Source: Muribaculaceae bacterium
GTDB taxonomy: Bacteria; Bacteroidota; Bacteroidia; Bacteroidales; Muribaculaceae
NCBI GenBank assembly: GCA_022509185.1
Contig: JAFLTS010000006.1
Coordinates: 43,331 to 107,330, forward strand
DNA: 64,000 nucleotides
Direction: 5' to 3'
Shown here: piece after piece, positions 44,185 to 53,053 of the stretch
Layout: every line of letters starts with the position of its first letter
Position numbering within the stretch: position 1 is the stretch's first letter
The notes under the pieces: model-generated
Told to the model about the DNA's origin: nothing
The model's database searches: none
The model's input: the letters and a program-made list of their open reading frames with translations, nothing else
Made by a program: the position numbers and the translations under genes

Positions 44185-47100
44185 TTATTCGTTTTTTAAG
44201 CCATAATACATTGCCTTCCCCATTTCATGAGCAACTTTTTCGTAGAATGATTGGTCTTCAAAGAGTTTTGAGAAGGCATCCATTTGTTCTATGTAGCATT
44301 TTTGGGCTATTTGCTCAAATATCTTGGGGAATATGTTGTTAGTGAACATATTGACATCGGAATTTTTTGCTTGCTTCTTGAGTTTCTTTTCCTCTTGTCT
44401 GGCTTTATCGAATATGGTCTCAACAATCACTCGGTCTGCTTCAGTGAATTGCCCTTGATACATCAGATTGATTTTGTCAATGATGTTGTCAAGTAAATCC
44501 CTCTTTTCTTCAACCATGTTTCCGTCACCTCCGTTTTCTCCTTTCACTGTCTTCTCTTTCTTCGTAGGTGAAAGGTTTATCTTTTGTGTATCTTTCACTT
44601 TGAAAACATGGTGTTCCAATCTTAATTTATTTTCCAAATCAACTTTCTCATGGGGATTCTTCGGAATCACCTTGAATAGATATTCACAGAAAATATAAGT
44701 CTTGAAAAGTTCCTTATCAAAAGTTCTTTCAATCTGTGCCATAAATGCATAAAAACGAATGAAAGCTCTTACATAGTATCTTACCTTGAATCGGTCTTCT
44801 TCATCAAGAGCGTGGAAATCATCCAACACAGGCTTTAAAAGACTTGTAAGTTTACCAATAGCCTTATCATCTTGCTCAGACTTAAATACGTCATAGACCT
44901 TTTCTTCGGTCTCTGTTCCCCATAGATGATAAGCCTTCAAGTTGTTTAGATATCTATATACTATGTTTACATCCACCGGTTCCGCCAATAAAGTATCTTC
45001 GTAGAATGGTTTGAAGGATGCCTGGATCTCTTCTGCGGTGTTTACGAAATCCAATACAAAAGTGTCGGTTTTTCCTTTGGCGCTTCTATTTAGACGTGAT
45101 AAAGTCTGAACTGCTTTTACCCCTCTCAAGCCTTTTAGAACGAACATTGTATGCAATAGAGGTTCATCGAAACCAGTCTGATATTTCTCCGCTACAATAA
45201 GAATGTTATACAAATCGCTCTCGAAATACATCGGAAGAGCCGATTCTGAAATCTTATAAGTATCGGTGGAATTGAGTTGTACCTCAGTATATTCTTTTCC
45301 GTCAAGATTTACAGTACCGGAAAATGCCACTAAAGGTTTTACATCCCTATATCCCTTCTTCTTGCAATATTCTTTCATGGCAAGATAATATCTCACTGCC
45401 TGAAGTCTTGAAGGTGATACAACCATCGCTTTAGCTTTACCATCCATCTTGTTTAAGGTTATTTCCCTAAACTTTTCTACTATAAGTTCCACTGTATGCT
45501 CAATCACATACTCATGGCTATCATGGTAAGCCTTTATCGCTCTTGTGGCTGGCGGTTCTTCATACTCCGGATTATCTTTTATGGCCTTAACTATCTTATA
45601 GGAAGTTTCTACCGGCGTAAAGAACTCTAACACATCAAGTATGAAACCTTCATCTATGGCTTGTCTCATGCTGTAGTGATGGAAGGCATCATACTGTGGG
45701 TTTCCTTCTTCATCCGTACCCTTGTAAGTTCCGAATGTTTGTATGGTCTTGGGTTTGGGAGTGGCTGTGAAAGCATAGAAATATTGGTTCTTGTGCTGTC
45801 CTTGAGTTAGAAGTGTCTCCACCATCACATCCATTTCATCAAGAATCTCTTCCTCTGTTGTTCCATAGACTTCTGCCATTTCAGCAACCGCACTTTCGGT
45901 ATCAGCAAGAGCCGCTTTTAATTTCTCCGCTGATTTTCCGCTTTGGCTTGAATGGGCTTCATCCACAATTATTGCGAATTTCTTCCCCTTATGGTTGTCT
46001 AGTTCCTTATATATGAGAGGGAATCTGTGAAGGGTGGTGATGATGATTCTTTTCTTATCGTTTATAGCATCCCTCAATGCGGAAGAATTGTCGGAATCGG
46101 TTATTATGGCTATCTGTCCTTCGTAATGGTCGAATCCCAATATGGTCTCTTGCAATTGGCGGTTAAGCACCCTTCGGTCGGTGATAACGAAAACTGTTTG
46201 GAATAAAGGTTGTTCAATTGATAGTGACATGCCGTGGCATGTCTGAACGGTTAACTCGTTTGCTGACATCGCACGCGATGTCCCTACAGAATGATGCAAT
46301 GAAGCCAATCTATAAGCCAGCCAGGCGATTGAATTTGACTTTCCGCTACCAGCTGAATGTTGGATTAGGTAATTCTTACCTTCCTTACTGTTTTTTGTGT
46401 CGTTAACCAGTTTTTCTACCACATCAAGTTGGTGGTATCTTGGGAATATCAGCCTTGTTGTCTTTTTCTTGACTTGTTTTCCGTTTTGAAGTGAGACTTT
46501 TTCTTTAACCTCTTTGCTGATATATCTTTGAAGGATGGAGAGTAAGGTGTCTTTTGACAATACTTTCTCCCAAAAATAAGAAGTCACATAGCCATTGGGA
46601 TTAGGTGGATTTCCTTCGTCACCGACATTACCGGCCCCATTAGAACCTTGATTGAAGGGAAGAAAATAGGTCTTCCTGCCTTGCAAATGAGTGGTCATAA
46701 CCACTTCGTATAGATCAGCTGCAAAATATACAAGGAAACGATTATTGAAACGGAAACAGAACTCTTTTTCGTCCCTATCTTCCATGAACTGCCTTTTGGC
46801 ATTGGCTACCGATTGATTCGTAAGTTGGTTCTTCAACTCAATAGCTACAAAGGGAATCCCATTTAAGGAGATTACCATGTCAATAGTATTGTGATTTTGT
46901 TCGGAATAGGAGAATTGTCTTGTTACAGTAAGAATGTTGCTGTTATATTTCTCTACCAATTCGGAATTGAGATTTGAAGCGGGTGCGAAATAAGCGAATT
47001 TGATAGGAATTCCTCGGTCTTTGATACCGTTCCTCAATACATATATAAGTCCATTGGCATCTACATTCTGTTGGAATATATTGTATAATTGCTTCTCTGC

Positions 47101-47289
47101 CTTATCGCCATAGACATTCTTATACCGTTCCCAAACTTTTGGTTGTGTCTTCTCTATAAAGGATATTAACACAGGCATATCAATAGCCTTTGCCTTATCA
47201 TAAGTGGCTTGATTACCCTTTATATAACCTCCATGATTTAGAAGATAAGATTCAATGTCGGCTTCAAAGTTCTTTTCCTTCGTTTCCAT
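44185..47289 (-). CDS. hsdR: Type I restriction enzyme, R (HsdR) subunit, with an in-frame REPIN insertion
   Basis: 1034 residues. ATP-driven translocase and nuclease of a type I restriction system. The N-terminal nuclease domain has TIDMVISLNGIPFVAIELKNQL (the Asp and ExK of the PD-ExK fold). The motor domain has the Walker A HSAGSGKSNSIAWLAYRLA (about residue 313), IIVDEAHSSQ (DEAH box), FYAFTATPKPKT and ILIVAEKYQTGFDEPLLHTMFV. Between Walker A and VFVITDRRVL lies an extra stretch, HHSVGTSRAMSANELTVQ and TCHGMSLSIEQ (about residues 330-358). It is coded by two inverted REP palindromes. The enzyme may still fold if this is a surface loop. Last gene of the operon, eight bases after the RAYT gene. 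Confidence 0.94.
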   Translation of the reverse strand: METKEKNFEADIESYLLNHGGYIKGNQATYDKAKAIDMPVLISFIEKTQPKVWERYKNVYGDKAEKQLYNIFQQNVDANGLIYVLRNGIKDRGIPIKFAYFAPASNLNSELVEKYNSNILTVTRQFSYSEQNHNTIDMVISLNGIPFVAIELKNQLTNQSVANAKRQFMEDRDEKEFCFRFNNRFLVYFAADLYEVVMTTHLQGRKTYFLPFNQGSNGAGNVGDEGNPPNPNGYVTSYFWEKVLSKDTLLSILQRYISKEVKEKVSLQNGKQVKKKTTRLIFPRYHQLDVVEKLVNDTKNSKEGKNYLIQHSAGSGKSNSIAWLAYRLASLHHSVGTSRAMSANELTVQTCHGMSLSIEQPLFQTVFVITDRRVLNRQLQETILGFDHYEGQIAIITDSDNSSALRDAINDKKRIIITTLHRFPLIYKELDNHKGKKFAIIVDEAHSSQSGKSAEKLKAALADTESAVAEMAEVYGTTEEEILDEMDVMVETLLTQGQHKNQYFYAFTATPKPKTIQTFGTYKGTDEEGNPQYDAFHHYSMRQAIDEGFILDVLEFFTPVETSYKIVKAIKDNPEYEEPPATRAIKAYHDSHEYVIEHTVELIVEKFREITLNKMDGKAKAMVVSPSRLQAVRYYLAMKEYCKKKGYRDVKPLVAFSGTVNLDGKEYTEVQLNSTDTYKISESALPMYFESDLYNILIVAEKYQTGFDEPLLHTMFVLKGLRGVKAVQTLSRLNRSAKGKTDTFVLDFVNTAEEIQASFKPFYEDTLLAEPVDVNIVYRYLNNLKAYHLWGTETEEKVYDVFKSEQDDKAIGKLTSLLKPVLDDFHALDEEDRFKVRYYVRAFIRFYAFMAQIERTFDKELFKTYIFCEYLFKVIPKNPHEKVDLENKLRLEHHVFKVKDTQKINLSPTKKEKTVKGENGGDGNMVEEKRDLLDNIIDKINLMYQGQFTEADRVIVETIFDKARQEEKKLKKQAKNSDVNMFTNNIFPKIFEQIAQKCYIEQMDAFSKLFEDQSFYEKVAHEMGKAMYYGLKNE
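46226..46287. repeat. REPIN (two inverted REP palindromes) inside hsdR
   Basis: First palindrome GACATGCC-GT-GGCATGTC (46226-46243), second GACATCGC-AC-GCGATGTC (46265-46282) followed by CCTAC. The second has the standard foot sequence (GTAGG on the minus strand); the left foot has drifted to TGAAC. The whole unit is read through in frame by hsdR. Confidence 0.75.
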
Positions 47290-47296
47290 GTATGAA

Positions 47297-47821
47297 TTAT
47301 TTGTTGAAACAATCAGAGTCCCATTTCGTTACATTATTTTCGATATATTCTGCAATTTTATTACCATCTTTATTTCCTCTTATCAAATGGTCGTGATAAC
47401 GAGATTGCCATGCAAATTCCTTATTAAAAAAATGAATTTGTTTAGACACCGCCGATTTTAATGAAGCAATATATCGGCTTAAAGTAGGGACATGGCGTGC
47501 CATGTCAGGATTTGAACGTAATGATGGGTTTGGATTCCTTTGTTCATTAGGGAAGACATCGCACGTGATATTCCTACATATAACGATTGCATGTAAATGA
47601 TTTGGCATTACCACAAATAAAGGGATTTCTATATTTTTATGATGTGTGTTACAATTATCCAATTCATTTCTTAATATTTCACCCTCCCTGGATAAATGCA
47701 TCTTTTCATTAAATATTTCCCCAAAATAATGAATTTTATCCTTTGTGCAAATTGTAACAAAGAATATCCCTTGGTCATAATCAATCCAACCGGCACGAGG
47801 AGTTATTCGGGGATTACACAT
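47297..47821 (-). CDS. REP-associated tyrosine transposase (RAYT, Y1/IS200-like)
   Basis: 174 residues from the ATG at 47821; the frame is open to a GTG at 47875 that lies in a REP palindrome and overlaps hsdS. The Y1 transposase features are YDQGIFFVTICTKDKIHYFGEI, IPLFVVMPNHLHAIVIC (the HUH motif as His-x-His), and the C-terminal FAWQSRYHDHLIRG then IAEYIENNVTKW, with the catalytic Tyr expected in one of these helices. RAYTs cut and join single-stranded REP DNA and recognise a GTAG foot. The gene itself carries a REPIN (47485-47577). It sits inside the hsdS-hsdR gap on the same strand and is flanked by matching REPs. Confidence 0.88.
   Translation of the reverse strand: MCNPRITPRAGWIDYDQGIFFVTICTKDKIHYFGEIFNEKMHLSREGEILRNELDNCNTHHKNIEIPLFVVMPNHLHAIVICRNITCDVFPNEQRNPNPSLRSNPDMARHVPTLSRYIASLKSAVSKQIHFFNKEFAWQSRYHDHLIRGNKDGNKIAEYIENNVTKWDSDCFNK
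47485..47577. repeat. REPIN inside the RAYT gene
   Basis: Left REP: GTAGG foot (47485-47489) and palindrome GACATGGC-GT-GCCATGTC (47489-47506). Right REP: GACATCGC-AC-GTGATATT (47555-47572), degenerate, with foot CCTAC (47573-47577). The two face each other about 48 bases apart. The RAYT frame passes through both (DMARHVPTL and ITCDVF). Confidence 0.75.
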
Positions 47822-47855
47822 ATCTAATTGTTCCTCATGATTATATTTGACAATT

Positions 47856-49208
47856 TTATTTTGCTGACATGGCACGCCATGTCCCTACGGATTTTTTGCC
47901 TGTTACATATTCATAGATTATGGATTTCTTATAATCCTTCAATTCCTCAATCTTTTGTTGTTTCAATTCAATAAGGCTGTCAATTTCAGAACATTTCTTG
48001 TCAAGAAAATCCGCTATTTCTTGTTGCTCGGAAAGTGTAGGTAATCCAATACTGATATTTTTTATTTTTGTGGATGTAATTAGGGGTTGTGCTACAGATT
48101 CATTTAATCTATTTAGATTATAACCGACAAGAAGATACGATAAAAAATAAGGATTTTGATTAGTTTTACAAATTAATGAATTATCAGTTGCCCACGCATC
48201 TTCTTTTAAAAGTGTTATACATCCGCATCTTGCTCCAACTCTACCTATAATAATATTCAGTGCCTTTACATTGGAGTTATTTAAATAACCTATCATTTCC
48301 CCACCTCCAAAAACGGGATATAGACCTTCTTCTAAAATATTTTCTTTAGATATTCCATCGCCCGAACCAATCTCTATGTAGTATTTTAATTTAGAAACTT
48401 TCCAATGCTGTGGGATTTCGCCTATCCATTCGATACCGCTGTCTTTCATTGGAATCGGTTGTAGGGACGTACGGCTCGTACGTCCGATATGATTTTTCCC
48501 AGTGACTGTTTCCGAGATTATTGACTGCTTATAAGCCTTCAATTCCTCAATCATTTTGTTTTGAAGAGTCACCAATTCATCTATCTCTCCACATTTCTTA
48601 TCCAAAAATTCAGCAATTGCTTTTTGCTCTTGTAAAGGGGGTAATAATACCTCACATTCCTTAAAAACTTCTCTTGATAAAGTTTGACGAATAGTTCCAT
48701 TACTATTAGATGAAAAATATTGCCATATTAATGCGTTGTTACATAGATATTTACTATATTTTAAATCAATCAAATTAGAATTATTCTGTCTAAAGCGTAT
48801 CACATGGTAACTATATGCTGTATTGGGTATATCTTCCATTACAACAGCAGACATTCCTATATCTTCTTTAGTTTCAGAACTTGGTGTAAAAATCAAATCA
48901 CCTATTTTAATTTTGTGTTCATTAATCTTATCTAAAGACGCAGAAACTACCATGTATTCTTTGTCATTCCTCAATTCATGGGAAGTATTATTATAAACAT
49001 CTACATAATTAATAATTTTCAGTAAATGCTCATTTTCAATTATTTTTTTATCAATACCACTTGCAGTAAAATCACCTAAAGTACGCATCTTTCGTTTTTC
49101 CCAATCTTTCGGAATCTCACCAATCCACGGAATACCGCTGTCCTTCATTTCCCTTTCCATAATTCTTCTCTTTTTGCTGACATGGCACGCCATGTCCCTA
49201 CCATTCAT
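47856..49208 (-). CDS. hsdS: Type I restriction-modification specificity subunit (HsdS)
   Basis: 450 residues with two target-recognition halves, each starting MKDSGIPWIGEIPKDWEKRK or MKDSGIEWIGEIPQHWKVSK and ending in a coiled helix (LLPPLQEQKAIAEFLDKKCGEIDELV, GLPTLSEQQEIADFLDKKCSEIDSLI). It sets the DNA sequence recognised by the complex. The ATG at 49208 overlaps the hsdM stop (ATGA), but the first 16 residues (NGRDMACHVSKKRR) come from a REP. The older start may be ATG at 49160 or 49148. A second REP in the mid region codes GRTSRTSLQP between the halves, and a third forms the C-terminal end (GTWRAMSAK). Confidence 0.93.
   Translation of the reverse strand: MNGRDMACHVSKKRRIMEREMKDSGIPWIGEIPKDWEKRKMRTLGDFTASGIDKKIIENEHLLKIINYVDVYNNTSHELRNDKEYMVVSASLDKINEHKIKIGDLIFTPSSETKEDIGMSAVVMEDIPNTAYSYHVIRFRQNNSNLIDLKYSKYLCNNALIWQYFSSNSNGTIRQTLSREVFKECEVLLPPLQEQKAIAEFLDKKCGEIDELVTLQNKMIEELKAYKQSIISETVTGKNHIGRTSRTSLQPIPMKDSGIEWIGEIPQHWKVSKLKYYIEIGSGDGISKENILEEGLYPVFGGGEMIGYLNNSNVKALNIIIGRVGARCGCITLLKEDAWATDNSLICKTNQNPYFLSYLLVGYNLNRLNESVAQPLITSTKIKNISIGLPTLSEQQEIADFLDKKCSEIDSLIELKQQKIEELKDYKKSIIYEYVTGKKSVGTWRAMSAK
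47866..47888. repeat. REP palindrome at the hsdS-RAYT junction
   Basis: GACATGGC-AC-GCCATGTC (47866-47883) followed by the CCTAC foot. It supplies the last residues of HsdS and the upstream GTG of the RAYT frame. Confidence 0.8.
48461..48484. repeat. REP palindrome of a second type inside hsdS
   Basis: GTAGG foot (48461-48465) and palindrome GACGTACG-GCT-CGTACGTC (48466-48484). The arm differs from the GACATGGC type but foot and layout are the same. It is translated in frame between the two recognition halves. Confidence 0.75.
49179..49201. repeat. REP palindrome at the hsdM-hsdS junction
   Basis: GACATGGC-AC-GCCATGTC (49179-49196) followed by the CCTAC foot. It lies in the first codons of the extended hsdS frame. 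Confidence 0.8.
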
Positions 49209-51016
49209 CGCCCGATTATTTTAGCCATCAATTCTTGTTCTTTCTCATCAAGCGACTGAAGGGATGCAAATATCTCTTCGCTCTTTCTCGGAGCAACATA
49301 TTTGTAGAACTCTCTTGTGAAGGGTATCTCATAACCTACCTTAGTTTTCTTTTCATCTATCCATGCGTCAGAAGCGTAGGGATAGACATTCTTTACCATG
49401 TAGGTTTCTATATCTTCTTTCCATGGAATTGTTTCAGTATCTCTCTTCCCACTGTCGGCTTGCGGTTTTCCTTTCTTCAAAATAGGATTTCCGTTTTCAT
49501 CTGTAATAGGTCTTTCCACAGTGACTTTGCTAAATTTGAAATCCTCAACATCCTTTATCTTAGATTCCGCAATTATGCTATCGGGATTGACATGGGGCGC
49601 CATGTCCCTACGAATCTCACCGTTTTCATAATAATAAACACCATCCTTGAACTCATCGTAGGCTTTTGAGATAAGTGATATACATTCATCTGTGAACTCA
49701 TTTCTTTTGCTTCCGATAGATTTTCTTCTCTTGACTCCACATTTTGACGCATCTATCAATTGAACCTTGCCGACTCTTTCTGCTGATTTTTCCTTTGTGA
49801 TTACCCAAATATAGGTTGCAATGCCAGTATTGTAGAACATATCATTCGGAATCTGAACAATGGCTTCAAGCCAATCATTTTCGAGCAAGTAACCTCTGAT
49901 ATTGCTTTCTCCACTTCCAGCGTCTCCCTTGAATAATGGTGAACCGTTCTGAATTATAGCCATTCTTCCGTTATCTTTCAATTTGGCAACACCATTCAGA
50001 ACAAACAACTGCTGACTGTCTCCGATCGCAGGAAGCCCAGGGGCAAAACGACCTGCTTCACCTAACTTATGCTCGGCTTCTACTGCTGATTTCTTGTTTT
50101 TCCATTCAATCCCAAATGGGGGATTTGAGATAATATAATCGAATTTATAACCAGAAAATTTATCATCGGAAAGAGTATTGCCATGTTTCATATTCTCGGC
50201 GTTTCCTCCCTTGATAAGCATATTTGCTTTGGCAATGGCGAAGGTCTGCTCGTTAAGTTCCTGACCGAACTCCGTCAACTGTGCATCCTCATCAATCTCA
50301 TGAAGCTTTTCGCTCAGACAATCCAACATCTGTGAAGTTCCCATAGCCATGTCATAGACACTCGCTGTTATGCCTTCCTCTTGAAGTTCCTTACGTTTTG
50401 GAGCAACAAGCAATTCAGCCATCAGATAGATAATATCCCTTGCAGTGAAATGTGCCCCCGCTTGTTCATCATAACTTTCAGAGAATTTCCTCACCAGTTC
50501 CTCGAATATATAGCCCATATCTACCGCTGAAATCTCATCAGCACCCATGTAAGCCTTCTTTGTATTGAACTCAGCTATTACGTTGTATAGGATTCCGTTA
50601 TTATCAAGTTTGGTTATCTCCTTATCGAAATCGAATTTTTCTATTACATCAATCACATTATTTGAGAAATGATTGAGATAACTGCGGAAATTGACAGCTA
50701 TATTTTCAGGGTCTGAAAGAAGACCTTCAAAAGTGAAAGGTGAGGTGTTATAGAAATCATAACCGGAAGCACTACGCAAGAATCCGTCTTTCACCGCTAA
50801 TCCTCGTTTTTCAAGCATTTCATTGGTATCCATAACCTTTTGCTTAGTTGGTGCTAAAGTATCGCTAAAACGCTTTATAACGCACATAGGAAGGATTACA
50901 TTCCCATACTCATGTGGCTTGTATGTGCCTACAAGTTTGTCCGCTATAGCCCAGATAAGATTTGCCTTCTCTTGAATGTTTACAGTGGTTCTTTTTGAAA
51001 GTTCTTCTGTTCCCAT
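49205..51016 (-). CDS. hsdM: Type I restriction-modification DNA methyltransferase subunit (HsdM)
   Basis: 603 residues. N6-adenine methyltransferase of the type I complex. An N-terminal helical domain (LIWAIADKLVGTYKPHEYGNVILPMCVIKRF) is followed by the catalytic domain: SASVYDMAMGTSQML-type motif I (residues 222-231), FTARDIIYLMAELL before it, and ISNPPFGIEWKNK with the NPPF motif IV (298-301). Motif I is altered from the common DPACGTGGML. A REP near residues 470-476 adds RRDMAPHV, in a variable loop. It is the first gene of the operon and has its own -7 box. Confidence 0.93.
   Translation of the reverse strand: MGTEELSKRTTVNIQEKANLIWAIADKLVGTYKPHEYGNVILPMCVIKRFSDTLAPTKQKVMDTNEMLEKRGLAVKDGFLRSASGYDFYNTSPFTFEGLLSDPENIAVNFRSYLNHFSNNVIDVIEKFDFDKEITKLDNNGILYNVIAEFNTKKAYMGADEISAVDMGYIFEELVRKFSESYDEQAGAHFTARDIIYLMAELLVAPKRKELQEEGITASVYDMAMGTSQMLDCLSEKLHEIDEDAQLTEFGQELNEQTFAIAKANMLIKGGNAENMKHGNTLSDDKFSGYKFDYIISNPPFGIEWKNKKSAVEAEHKLGEAGRFAPGLPAIGDSQQLFVLNGVAKLKDNGRMAIIQNGSPLFKGDAGSGESNIRGYLLENDWLEAIVQIPNDMFYNTGIATYIWVITKEKSAERVGKVQLIDASKCGVKRRKSIGSKRNEFTDECISLISKAYDEFKDGVYYYENGEIRRDMAPHVNPDSIIAESKIKDVEDFKFSKVTVERPITDENGNPILKKGKPQADSGKRDTETIPWKEDIETYMVKNVYPYASDAWIDEKKTKVGYEIPFTREFYKYVAPRKSEEIFASLQSLDEKEQELMAKIIGR
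49589..49611. repeat. REP palindrome inside hsdM
   Basis: GACATGGG-GC-GCCATGTC, nearly perfect (49589-49606), with the CCTAC foot. Read in frame as RRDMAPHV. Confidence 0.75.
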
Positions 51017-51051
51017 TTATGCTTGATTAAAGAGAATAATATTCCAATATA

Positions 51052-51059
51052 CAAAATTA
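51052..51059 (-). promoter_or_regulatory. -7 box (TAATTTTG) of the hsdM operon
   Basis: The minus strand reads TAATTTTG, 36 bases upstream of the hsdM start at 51016. The rest of 51017-51401 holds only the REPIN and the pyrG terminator. Confidence 0.5.
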
Positions 51060-51152
51060 ACTATTATCCCCTTATTTCTTTCCGTTTAACTTAAAACCAA
51101 ACCCAAATAATAAATAATGATTATCAGTAAAAATACGTAAAGTATTGAAAGT

Positions 51153-51235
51153 AGGGATGTACGACTCGTGCGTCTTATTGAATGCAGAGTATTTTACTCA
51201 TTATTTTTTGGATACACGAGCCGTGTGTCCGTACA
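51153..51235. repeat. REPIN upstream of hsdM
   Basis: Left REP: GTAGG foot (51153-51157) and GATGTACG-ACT-CGTGCGTC (51158-51176). Right REP: GATACACG-AGC-CGTGTGTC (51212-51230) and foot CGTAC (51231-51235). It is a drifted pair of the GACGTACG type, in head-to-head orientation with an AT-rich centre. Confidence 0.7.
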
Positions 51236-51310
51236 TTTGAACAGGATAATCATAATAAAAAATGGTTAGTATTTTCGAATAATCAGTTTGACAAAGATCA
51301 TTAAAATACT

Positions 51311-51352
51311 AACTCCAGGTTATGAATCATTCGGGAATTCATACCTGGAGTT
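51311..51352 (-). terminator. Terminator of pyrG
   Basis: AACTCCAGG (51311-51319) pairs with CCTGGAGTT (51344-51352), with an inner TATGAAT/ATTCATA stem and a one-base bulge. It is 50 bases after the pyrG stop and followed by AT-rich sequence. Confidence 0.7.
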
Positions 51353-51401
51353 TATTATTATCACCTCCAAGAGGCAAATTATATCAAGGGTATTGAACTG
51401 T

Positions 51402-53024
<1,623 letters not shown>

Positions 53025-53053
53025 TTATTCCTTCTTTTTATCAATATTGATCT

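Noticed and set aside
44185..51236. REP palindromes considered as CRISPR repeats.
   Set aside because: They are unevenly spaced, inside genes, often inverted to each other, and have no cas genes nearby.
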